From contig NZ_FNAM01000025.1 of assembly GCF_900101845.1 (NCBI RefSeq), positions 1-64,000 on the forward strand: a DNA stretch of 64,000 bases. The letters run 5' to 3'. Made by a program: the position numbers and the translations under genes. Source of the stretch: Sporomusa acidovorans. GTDB lineage: Bacteria > Bacillota > Negativicutes > Sporomusales > Sporomusaceae. This document shows positions 50,247 to 58,346 of the stretch, one piece after another (within the stretch, counting starts at the first letter, position 1; every line of letters starts with the position of its first letter). The notes beneath the pieces are model-generated. The model ran no database searches. It was not told the origin of the DNA and saw only the letters and a list, made by a program, of their open reading frames with translations.

Positions 50247-52357
50247 GCGTTCTCCTCCTGTAAAATTTTCATTGCTTCCTCTGTTGTAAAGGGCAGTTTA
50301 TTGACAATGGTATCAAGGGCATTTTCTATTGCCGCCACATAAGCGGGCGCTCCGCCGACAGCCGGCAGTTCGCCTGCCCCTTTAGCGCCATAAGGGCCGT
50401 CTTTATAGGGATTGTCGATGATTTCCGTTACTAGATTCGGTACATCAACCGCTGTCGGAATGATATAATCGCTGAATTTATTATTGCGGATCATACCTTT
50501 ATCATTATAATTCATTTGCTCCATCGAAGCGGCGCCAATTCCTTGCAGGAAACCGCCCTGCATCTGTCCCTGGATAATATTCATATCAATAGCAACACCT
50601 ACGTCATAAATCCCCCATGCACCCAGAACCTTCGTGGTGGCTGTAAGTGTGTCCACTTCTATTTCAACGGCATTAATCGCCCAGGAATAGGTCGGGTAAG
50701 CATCCCCCTTAAATTTTTGAATATCAAACGGAATAATAAAATCAGGTTCGACGAAACGTTCTTCGACAATTTGTTCTTCGCCGGGTTTCCACTCTTTTTT
50801 AAGTCTCTCGGAAGCACGCCGGAGTAATTCGCCCACCACCATCAACGAGCGGCTGGCTACTGTCGGACCTGAATCAGGTACCAGATCCGTATCCGGATTG
50901 TTAAGGTTTACCCGGTCATAATCTATGCCCAGAGTATCCGCTACGATCTTACAGAAAGTCGTTTTTAAACCCTGCCCCATATCGGTATTGCTGGCGAGAA
51001 TTTCCACAGTATCATCAGCGTTTTTTCTTATTTTTGTAACCGCTTTAATGATGTCGCGTTCACCGCTGCCGGTAAAACCACAACCATGGAAAAACAGGGA
51101 CATGCCAATTCCTTTACGGAAACGTCCGGTTTGCTGTTCATAGCGCTTGCGTTTTTCCCGGTAATCGCAAAGCTCGTCAATGCGTTTAATCATCTCCGGC
51201 AAAGGTACGTGGAAATGATATTTACCGCTGGTGGAAGTAGCATCCCCCTGTTTAACAAGATGCTTTTCCTTAAATTCAAGTGCGTCTACACCCATTTCTT
51301 TAGCGATATGATTCATCATCATTTCAATGGCAAAGAAAGTTTGCGGCGCACCAAAGCCACGGTAAGCACCGTTTGGTACCGTATTGGTCTTTACCGCCCG
51401 TCCGGCAACTCGCAGGTTATCTACGCGATATACACCGTTTGCACCGATCATGCCACGTTGTAAAACAACCAGCGAAAGCGTGGTGTAGGCACCGCTATTG
51501 TAGATGATATCAATATCCATACCGGTAATTTCACCGTTTTTTACGGCTACTTTATACGTACAAACAGATGGATGACGTTTCGAAGTAAACTCCATATCTT
51601 CCTGACGTCCGAATACAACTTTAACCGGTTTATTTGCTTTTTTGGCCGCTACCGCCGTCTGGCAGGCAAGAATAGAGGGAAATGCCTCCTTGCCGCCAAA
51701 GCCGCCGCCGGTAACATCCTGCACAACCTGAATATTCTTTGCATCATAACCTAATGCTTTGGTCAGAGCACCATGTACATAATAGGGACACTGCATCGAT
51801 CCGCGTACCGTCATGCGCTCCTTATGCGGATAAGCGACCATTCCTTGGGTTTCGAGATAAGCCTGCTCCTGGTGCCCGGTCTCAAAGGTTTCAATAAAAA
51901 CCCGGTCTGCTTCCGCCAGCGCCTTATCGATATCACCTTTTTCGTATTTGATATCAAAAAAAGCTGTGTCCGCTTTACGCATGTCAAGAATCGGCACTTG
52001 TTCTTCGTATACTACAACAATTTCCTGCAAAATTCTCTCTACTGCTTTTAGCTCCGGACCAACAACCATGAGAATCGGCTCGCCAACATATTCCACGGTA
52101 TCCTCAGCAAAGACAGGCGTATCGGCAAGTACAATCTGCACGCGGTTCTCACCGGTTACGTCGTTCTTATCAACAACAAAATACCCTTCAGGCAAGTCCG
52201 GGAGGATAATGTTGCTGATGCGTGCTTTTGCTTTCGTAGAATGCAGCAGCCTGCCGTAAAGCATTCCGTCTATCACAACATCATCCACATAAAGAGCACG
52301 CCCGCTTACCTTCGCTGTATGATCCTTTTTTCTTATTGATTTACTGATCTTTTCCAT
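50243..52357 (-). CDS. xdhA: Xanthine dehydrogenase molybdenum subunit
   Basis: A 704-residue molybdopterin subunit. It has GGGFGGKEAFPS and AYRGFGAPQ, with the C-terminal GVGEIP-like GAKGAGELPAVGGAPAYV glutamate motif. It oxidises hypoxanthine or xanthine at a molybdenum centre. A good sigma-A promoter, a palindromic operator and a structured leader precede it. RBS AGGAGG in the upstream run. Confidence 0.94.
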   Translation of the reverse strand: MEKISKSIRKKDHTAKVSGRALYVDDVVIDGMLYGRLLHSTKAKARISNIILPDLPEGYFVVDKNDVTGENRVQIVLADTPVFAEDTVEYVGEPILMVVGPELKAVERILQEIVVVYEEQVPILDMRKADTAFFDIKYEKGDIDKALAEADRVFIETFETGHQEQAYLETQGMVAYPHKERMTVRGSMQCPYYVHGALTKALGYDAKNIQVVQDVTGGGFGGKEAFPSILACQTAVAAKKANKPVKVVFGRQEDMEFTSKRHPSVCTYKVAVKNGEITGMDIDIIYNSGAYTTLSLVVLQRGMIGANGVYRVDNLRVAGRAVKTNTVPNGAYRGFGAPQTFFAIEMMMNHIAKEMGVDALEFKEKHLVKQGDATSTSGKYHFHVPLPEMIKRIDELCDYREKRKRYEQQTGRFRKGIGMSLFFHGCGFTGSGERDIIKAVTKIRKNADDTVEILASNTDMGQGLKTTFCKIVADTLGIDYDRVNLNNPDTDLVPDSGPTVASRSLMVVGELLRRASERLKKEWKPGEEQIVEERFVEPDFIIPFDIQKFKGDAYPTYSWAINAVEIEVDTLTATTKVLGAWGIYDVGVAIDMNIIQGQMQGGFLQGIGAASMEQMNYNDKGMIRNNKFSDYIIPTAVDVPNLVTEIIDNPYKDGPYGAKGAGELPAVGGAPAYVAAIENALDTIVNKLPFTTEEAMKILQEENA

Positions 52358-52429
52358 GCTGCGCCTCCTGTATATAAAATTCCAGGCTATCTGATTTCAG
52401 TCTTAAGCAACGTAACAAATCATAAGAAA

Positions 52430-52530
52430 AGACTTGGCTTGTGCCAAGTCCCTCAGGACGCCGGCAGAAGCCTTAGTCGTTCTATCCAGGGAAAGTTATA
52501 CTTTCCATCTGGAAAATAAAATAACCGCCA
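52430..52530 (-). promoter_or_regulatory. Candidate leader RNA element before xdhA
   Basis: Minus strand GGAAAGTATAACTTTCC hairpin, then CGACTAAGGCTTCTGCC, GTCCTGAGGGAC, and GACTTGGCACAAGCCAAGTC followed by TTTTC. The last hairpin is terminator-like and lies between promoter and xdhA. A related element precedes the secreted-protein gene at 32.17 kb; a weaker match lies before the permease at 2.1 kb. Confidence 0.6.
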
Positions 52531-52545
52531 ATTTTATAAATAAAC

Positions 52546-52562
52546 CTAACAATTATTGTTAG
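52546..52562. promoter_or_regulatory. Palindromic operator CTAACAATTATTGTTAG at the xdhA promoter
   Basis: A perfect 17-base palindrome with 8-base arms, placed directly after the -10 box so it covers the transcription start. Typical position for a repressor. The HTH fusion encoded next to it is a possible binder. Confidence 0.75.
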
Positions 52563-52566
52563 AATT

Positions 52567-52595
52567 ATTATAAAATGGAGGTTATTTTTCATCAA
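52567..52595 (-). promoter_or_regulatory. Sigma-A promoter of the xdhACB operon
   Basis: Minus strand TTGATG (52590-52595), 17 bases, TATAAT (52567-52572): a perfect -10 at optimal spacing. It makes a leader of about 200 bases containing the structured element. Confidence 0.8.
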
Positions 52596-52637
52596 ATTCT
52601 TTCTCAAAAGAACTTGCTTGCTATAAAATTCGGATTT

Positions 52638-53573
52638 TTACAATAATAGTAACCGATTAAACTCATCCCGCGCATACTGGCGGACATTCTCTTCAAACTG
52701 CTGAAATTTTTCTAAAAAGGCGGCACCCTCTTCTGTCAAATAAGTTTTGCCACCCCTGCTGCCGCCATGCTTTCTTTCCACAACGGCATACCCCAGTTCT
52801 TTTTCTAGCTGGTTGAGCATATTCCAGGCTTTGCTGTAAGACAACGCAATATGCTTGCAGGCACTGCTTACCGAATGAGTATCTTGAATCAGCAGCAACA
52901 ATAGTTTCGTTCTTGAATTGAAAAATAAGGATTCTTTTTCAATACTAATCCTGACAAAAGGATGCAGAATATGCTGGTTGTGTCTTTTTATCAAATAATC
53001 TAACCGGTCAATATCATCAAGATCATGAAGAACACCTTCATCTTCTATGTCCAGCCACTGCCTCTCGATCCCGAGATTTTGAATGGCGCCGCGCATTCCC
53101 CCGTTTCCGGTATACGTCAGGATTTTCGGAATCAAATCAGCAGAAAGCAAGAGCGGATGTCCGGATTTTCCGCGATAAGACGGCGAAATCAAGTCTTTGC
53201 CGCATTCCATCATTTTTTGTATGGTTTCAGGCGTAAACATCGGAATATTGACCGGATTGAATATGATCTGATCACATTTGCTTTGCAAAAACTGTAATCC
53301 AATCTTGGCAGAATCAAACATTTGGGAATTCTCGTATTGTTCGTTCCGCAAAAAAATAACCCCGTAATCCGCCAGCTCATGTTCGATTTCTTCCGCCCTG
53401 CAGCCGGTAATAACCACAATCGGCGAAATTCCCACTTGCTGAAAAGTTAAAACTATCCGTTTAACGACTGAGATCGAGCCGATTTTTAATAACGGATTGG
53501 ATGCCCCTTTTTCCGATAGTTTGCCTGCCGCAACAATTAAACCACCTGTTACCTTTGCTTTCTTTTCCTTCAT
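52638..53573 (-). CDS. Nucleotidyltransferase (MobA/MocA-like) fused to a ModE-like HTH
   Basis: A 311-residue fusion. Residues 1 to about 200 are a MobA-type nucleotidyltransferase fold (GGLIVAAGKLSEKGASNPLL, then PVNIPMFTPETI) as used to make molybdenum cytosine or guanine dinucleotide cofactors; the usual RMGxxK is altered. From about residue 215 there is a LysR/ModE-type winged helix-turn-helix (AWNMLNQLEKELGYAVVERK and GGSRGGKTYLTEEG). It is separated from xdhA by the operator-bearing gap, so it might link cofactor status to xdhA expression. Function by family and context only. Confidence 0.82.
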   Translation of the reverse strand: MKEKKAKVTGGLIVAAGKLSEKGASNPLLKIGSISVVKRIVLTFQQVGISPIVVITGCRAEEIEHELADYGVIFLRNEQYENSQMFDSAKIGLQFLQSKCDQIIFNPVNIPMFTPETIQKMMECGKDLISPSYRGKSGHPLLLSADLIPKILTYTGNGGMRGAIQNLGIERQWLDIEDEGVLHDLDDIDRLDYLIKRHNQHILHPFVRISIEKESLFFNSRTKLLLLLIQDTHSVSSACKHIALSYSKAWNMLNQLEKELGYAVVERKHGGSRGGKTYLTEEGAAFLEKFQQFEENVRQYARDEFNRLLLL

Positions 53574-53769
53574 GTCTACCTCTTACCTTGTCCGGGCACC
53601 GTTACAATGACACGCTCATGTTTATTTGAGCGTTAACGGAGCTCCGTAATATTTATAAAATTAATTCCTGTAAACTGTTCAATATCCTGCCAATTTATCT
53701 GCAAGTCTTGCAGTATTTTCCTCATTTATATTTATTTTTCTTCTTGTTGCCGGCAGCGCCTATACACAA

Positions 53770-53812
53770 AACGCGACCGAGTCAGTTTCTCCTGATTCAG
53801 CCGCGTCTTTTC
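53770..53812 (-). terminator. Terminator after ssnA
   Basis: Minus strand GACGCGGCTGAATCAG and CTGACTCGGTCGCGTTTTG form a stem, 40-80 bases past the ssnA stop, closing the large purine operon. The 53574-53853 gap also holds small palindromes such as ACGGAGCTCCGT, but no gene. Confidence 0.7.
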
Positions 53813-53853
53813 AAACTCTAAAATAAAGAATATATTGTGATTAAACGTATCTT

Positions 53854-55182
53854 TTATGGCAGTTTATCCATTTTATCCCACAGACTCTGGGCAGCCTTGC
53901 GCGCTTTTTCATAAATCGGTTTTACATCAAACGTGAACTGGCGGTCTGCCAACACAATATTGCCATTAATAATCACATCACTTACATCACGAGCTCCCAT
54001 ACCAAAGACAAAATGACCGCCGATATTGTCTGACACAAGTGGCGTGGGAGACTGATAGTCAAGTACTGTCAAATCGGCTTTATAGCCGGCAGCTACCCGG
54101 CCGAAGTCGGCGGCAAAGTATCGTCTTAATAGTTCATTGCCGTTGTGCAGGAATTTCAGATAACTGTCAGGCCACATGGGTCCCCCGGCATCCTTATGTT
54201 TAAAATAGGCAAATTTCATTTCTTCCCACATGTCACTGCCAATGCCGTCAGTGCCAAGCACCAGGTTCTTGAACAACGATAATTTACTATTGTAGCCCAC
54301 GGCGTTATTCATATTGGAACGGGCGTTATGCGCCAGAAAAGCATCCTTGTCATTAATAATCTCAATTTCCCGTTCAGATAAACACACACCATGCACTAAG
54401 AGAGCCTTGTCATTGATTAGACCGGCCTCATTCAGGCGTACGATAATGTCTTTGCCGTATACATGATGACTATGTGATACATCATACCGGTCCTCAGCTA
54501 CATGAATGTGCATACCGCGGCCGGTTTCATATACCGCATCAGCCATAAGTTTGAGGGCAGCGTCAGGCAAGGTAACCGGTGCATGACCGCCAATCATAGC
54601 TTCTACCAGATGATTTTCGCCTTTTGCCTGTTTATCATTTTCGCACAGTCTGGCAAAATCGATATTTTCCTGAATGCCGGCTTCAACTTCGCTCATGCCG
54701 TGGTTACGGTCAGTAGTCTCATAGCAGGTAATACCACGCAGACCGGTTTGCTCAAAAGCTTGCTTAAGCGTTTTTAGCGAGCCTTTAATAAATGCCGGCG
54801 ACGCGTGATGGTCAATTACCGCGGTTGTCCCGCAGCGGATAGCTTCCAGGGAACACACCAGGCCGCTATAATACAGGCTTTCCTCATCAAGCGCCAAATC
54901 CAGCCGCCACCAGAGGTTCTTAAGTATGGAAATAAAATCCGGGCTGGGAGCGATATTGGCCATGATACCCCGTGATAGACCGGAGTAAAAATGGTTGTGG
55001 CCGCAAACAATTCCCGAGATAACGACTTTTCCGTTAAGATCAATGGTGCGCTCGGCCTGGTAATTCGCAGCAATTCCTGGACCGACGGCAGCAATTTTGC
55101 TGCCGTCAATCACGATATCGACCCCGGAAATTACCGCTGCCGGCTGAAATTCAACAATCGTGGCGTTTTTTAATACTAACAC
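53854..55182 (-). CDS. ssnA: SsnA, putative aminohydrolase
   Basis: A 442-residue amidohydrolase with VCGHNHFYSGLSRGIM, HIHVAEDRYDV, VHGVCLSEREI and GTDGIGSDM metal-site motifs. SsnA is a conserved member of the E. coli-type anaerobic purine and selenium-related clusters; its substrate is not fixed. It starts 12 bases after ygfK and ends in a terminator. Confidence 0.92.
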   Translation of the reverse strand: MLVLKNATIVEFQPAAVISGVDIVIDGSKIAAVGPGIAANYQAERTIDLNGKVVISGIVCGHNHFYSGLSRGIMANIAPSPDFISILKNLWWRLDLALDEESLYYSGLVCSLEAIRCGTTAVIDHHASPAFIKGSLKTLKQAFEQTGLRGITCYETTDRNHGMSEVEAGIQENIDFARLCENDKQAKGENHLVEAMIGGHAPVTLPDAALKLMADAVYETGRGMHIHVAEDRYDVSHSHHVYGKDIIVRLNEAGLINDKALLVHGVCLSEREIEIINDKDAFLAHNARSNMNNAVGYNSKLSLFKNLVLGTDGIGSDMWEEMKFAYFKHKDAGGPMWPDSYLKFLHNGNELLRRYFAADFGRVAAGYKADLTVLDYQSPTPLVSDNIGGHFVFGMGARDVSDVIINGNIVLADRQFTFDVKPIYEKARKAAQSLWDKMDKLP

Positions 55183-55194
55183 AACGGTCCCTCC

Positions 55195-58100
55195 TTACTC
55201 CTCTACGCGGCCAAACAGGACAGGCCGGTTCGTGTATAAGCAATTAAACACCCGGGCCATTTGGTCAAAAGCATCGTTTCCTGTTGCCGCAAGCCGTCCG
55301 TTTGCCAGATCATGGGCAAAAACTTTGCCATTCGTACGAACCAGCACGGTATTGCCGTCTACAAAAAAGCCATTATTTTGGCTATGCTCAAAATCATCGC
55401 GGCGGCTAAATACGGTGACTTTATCGGTAAACGGCCGTCCTTCCCAGGGACAGAAATTGGCGCAGTTGCCGCATTCGTTGCAAAAAGCATCCAGGTGGAT
55501 AATCTGATTATAGTTGACAAAGCCCTGATTAATGTGTACGGCTAAGTTAGCGCGGTTAGGGCAAACCTCTATACATTTATTGCAAACATAGTTACATTCT
55601 AAACAGCGTCCGGCCTCTCGCCCGCCGGTAGCGGCCTCAACTTTAGCAACACCTTCGCCAGTCAGCTTGGAAGCCATTGTCAGGCCAAATTTCTTGCCAA
55701 GGATTTCTTCCGCCTGCTTACTTGCCGCTTTCCCTGTCTTAGCGGCAGTAACTTCGAACCCGGGCAGTTCCTGTTGGCAAATGGCGTCAGCCGCCCTGCG
55801 CCCATCGGCAATACATTTTACAATTGAGGAAGCTCCCTGACGGGCATCTCCGGCTAAATATACGTTATCCAGATTGGTCGCCTGCTCACCTTGTGTTGTA
55901 ATCCCCAGTTTGGCAAGCAGACCGGTATTGATCTCTTCGCCAATTGCAATGATAATCGTGTCGGCTGCAAAGGTCTGAACCTGACCGGTAGGTTCCGGTC
56001 TGCGGCGACCACTGGCATCCGGTTGGCCTAACCGCATAACCTGACAGACAAGGTTGCCCTGATTATCGATTTTTTCCGGGCTAACCAGGAAATTAAACCC
56101 GACCCGCTCGGCAACAGCCAGCTTGTATTCAGCCTGATCGGCAGGCATTTCATTGATCGAACGGCGATACACAACAGCGCTTGTTTCCACACCTTTTACC
56201 CGGAGGGCTGTACGGCTGACATCCATAGCCGTATTACCGGCACCAATGGTTACAACTGTTTTACCTAAGTTGAGAGCGGACGCGTCTTTGTTAAATTGCT
56301 CCAGAAACTTAAGTGCCGGCATGATTTGCGGCTTCCCGCCTGCAGCTTTAAGCTCAAACGGTTTTTCAGCACCTGCGCCTACAGCAACAATTACGTATTT
56401 ATATCCTTGTTTTTTTAGCTCTGCCGGGGTAAGTTCCGGGCTGGAATTAAAAACAAATTCCACGCCATGCTCTTTAATAAAATTGATATCGCTGTCAATG
56501 GTTTCACGGCTAATACGAAAATGAGGGATCACATACCGTACCGTGCCGCCGGCGCTTTCCCGGGTCTCGAACACGGTTACGCTAAATCCCTGCCGGGCTA
56601 GGAAGTATGCGGCAGCAAGTCCGGCCGGGCCTGCCCCCATAACCGCTACCTTGATGCCGTTTTTATTTTGGGGTAAACAATAGTTTTTACTGAATTCGTC
56701 CCAGCCTTGTTCAACAGCCAGGCGCTTAACTTCCCGGATCTGTACACAGCCTTCATAGTCTAAGCGGGTGCAATGATACTGACAGGCATGGTCGCAGATT
56801 GTGCCGGTAATGCCGGGCAAAGCATTTTTCTCATAGATAAGCGCCAAAGCTGCCGCATAGCGTTTCTGGCCCACCAGCCGGATATATTCAGGAATATCCT
56901 GGTGAATCGGGCAAGCTGTTTTACACGGTGCCGCCGCACAATCAAACAAGGGCAGCGGAGCTTTGACGGCGGCTTTGGCATAGCCGCGGAAATCCTTTTG
57001 CGAATAATCGGCGGTCAGGGCTTTCTTCGCCAGCGTTTGCAGTTTGACAACATCAATTTTGTCACATTCCCAGCCGTCAGCTGTTTCAAGTTTAGCCGCA
57101 ATTGCCGCCATGCGGGCATAGCCGCCAGGTTTTAAGAGCTCGGTTGCCATAGTAACAGGCTTAATGCCTGTAGCAAAAACGTCTAAAACATTATGCCCGG
57201 TAATGCCGCCGGAGAAGGAAATCGGCATTTGGCCGTCAAATTCCGCCGAAATCTTAGCAGCCAAGTTAATTGACAAGGGGAATAAAGCCCGGCCCGACAT
57301 ATACATTTCATCACCAGGCAGCTTTCTTTTAAAGTTAACTGACCCCAGTGTATTTGTCAGCTTAACGCCAAAAAAGCGTCCCTGCCCGTCAGCCAGCTTT
57401 TTTAACCTTGTCAGCATCGGAATAGCATCTGCATATTGCAAGTCATGGTCAAACGCTTCTTCCGACAATTGCACGTAATGAAAGCCGGTACTGTCAAGAA
57501 TCGAACGTACACCCTGGTAAGTCAGCAACGTCGGATTCAGCTTGACATACAGGTTCATTTTCTTTTCTGTCAGGAGATATACGCAAATTCTTTCAATTTC
57601 GGCAGGCGGGCAGCCATGCATGGTGGACAACGTCATTGACTGGCAAATATTGCCCGAGATTCGCCTGGATAAACCTGTAAGCATGGGCAGCCGCGCTTCT
57701 AAGCCGGTGCCTTTTAGAAAGCTGCCGTCAGCAATGAGTTCTTCCACTTCGTTCAGGCAGCGTTTAAAGTAAGGATGCTGCGTGGCGTCCATCATATTGT
57801 TCAGATAGGCATCCATGCGTGGCGAACTGATTCCTTCCAGGTTGTAACCGGCACTCATATTGAAGATAAAAGACCGTTTACCGCTTTTGCTAAGCCCCAG
57901 CGTTTCTTCTACAACATGCAGCAATACCCAGGCTTTGCTATATTCTTCGTAGGCTTTTTCTACCGAATATTCGCTTGACCATTCGGTGTTGAAGCCTTCA
58001 TCATCCGCATCGATGCACGGTTTGGCAACAGGCGGCTCATGCTCCTGCACGGTCTTAAGTTCAATAAAGCGGGCCCCCGCTAGGTAGGAAACAAGAATGT

Positions 58101-58302
58101 TCTGGGCTAATTGGGTATGGGGGCCGGCAGCCGGACCTACGGCTGTCTCAATAGTTTCGCCAAACAGCGAAAAAGTTTGGTCACTTTGTTTATGAAAAAA
58201 GTGGCTTGCCAGATAGCCAAAAATGGCATGATCGGCTGCGTACTCTTCAAAAACCCGCGCAATAAGCTCACGCAGGGGAACAGGTCTCATCAAATCGCCC
58301 AT
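55195..58302 (-). CDS. ygfK: YgfK, putative selenate reductase-type flavoprotein
   Basis: A 1035-residue multidomain oxidoreductase. The N-terminal third is dihydropyrimidine dehydrogenase/dihydroorotate dehydrogenase-like (SGRALFPLSIN, SFSGGITGHNVLDV). The middle is a glutamate synthase small-subunit-like FAD/NADPH domain (VAVMGAGPAGLAAAYFLARQ, VVTIGAGNTAMDVSRTA). The C-terminus has two ferredoxin-like clusters (CLECNYVCNKCIEVCPNRAN and CNECGNCANFCPW). Annotated as putative selenate reductase, but in the purine cluster it is more likely to pass NADPH electrons to a ring intermediate. 12 bases to ssnA and 44 to xdhD. Confidence 0.94.
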   Translation of the reverse strand: MGDLMRPVPLRELIARVFEEYAADHAIFGYLASHFFHKQSDQTFSLFGETIETAVGPAAGPHTQLAQNILVSYLAGARFIELKTVQEHEPPVAKPCIDADDEGFNTEWSSEYSVEKAYEEYSKAWVLLHVVEETLGLSKSGKRSFIFNMSAGYNLEGISSPRMDAYLNNMMDATQHPYFKRCLNEVEELIADGSFLKGTGLEARLPMLTGLSRRISGNICQSMTLSTMHGCPPAEIERICVYLLTEKKMNLYVKLNPTLLTYQGVRSILDSTGFHYVQLSEEAFDHDLQYADAIPMLTRLKKLADGQGRFFGVKLTNTLGSVNFKRKLPGDEMYMSGRALFPLSINLAAKISAEFDGQMPISFSGGITGHNVLDVFATGIKPVTMATELLKPGGYARMAAIAAKLETADGWECDKIDVVKLQTLAKKALTADYSQKDFRGYAKAAVKAPLPLFDCAAAPCKTACPIHQDIPEYIRLVGQKRYAAALALIYEKNALPGITGTICDHACQYHCTRLDYEGCVQIREVKRLAVEQGWDEFSKNYCLPQNKNGIKVAVMGAGPAGLAAAYFLARQGFSVTVFETRESAGGTVRYVIPHFRISRETIDSDINFIKEHGVEFVFNSSPELTPAELKKQGYKYVIVAVGAGAEKPFELKAAGGKPQIMPALKFLEQFNKDASALNLGKTVVTIGAGNTAMDVSRTALRVKGVETSAVVYRRSINEMPADQAEYKLAVAERVGFNFLVSPEKIDNQGNLVCQVMRLGQPDASGRRRPEPTGQVQTFAADTIIIAIGEEINTGLLAKLGITTQGEQATNLDNVYLAGDARQGASSIVKCIADGRRAADAICQQELPGFEVTAAKTGKAASKQAEEILGKKFGLTMASKLTGEGVAKVEAATGGREAGRCLECNYVCNKCIEVCPNRANLAVHINQGFVNYNQIIHLDAFCNECGNCANFCPWEGRPFTDKVTVFSRRDDFEHSQNNGFFVDGNTVLVRTNGKVFAHDLANGRLAATGNDAFDQMARVFNCLYTNRPVLFGRVEE

Positions 58303-58346
58303 TTATTTATTCCTCCTAGTCATTTGGTTTTATTTCCTAAAAACAG

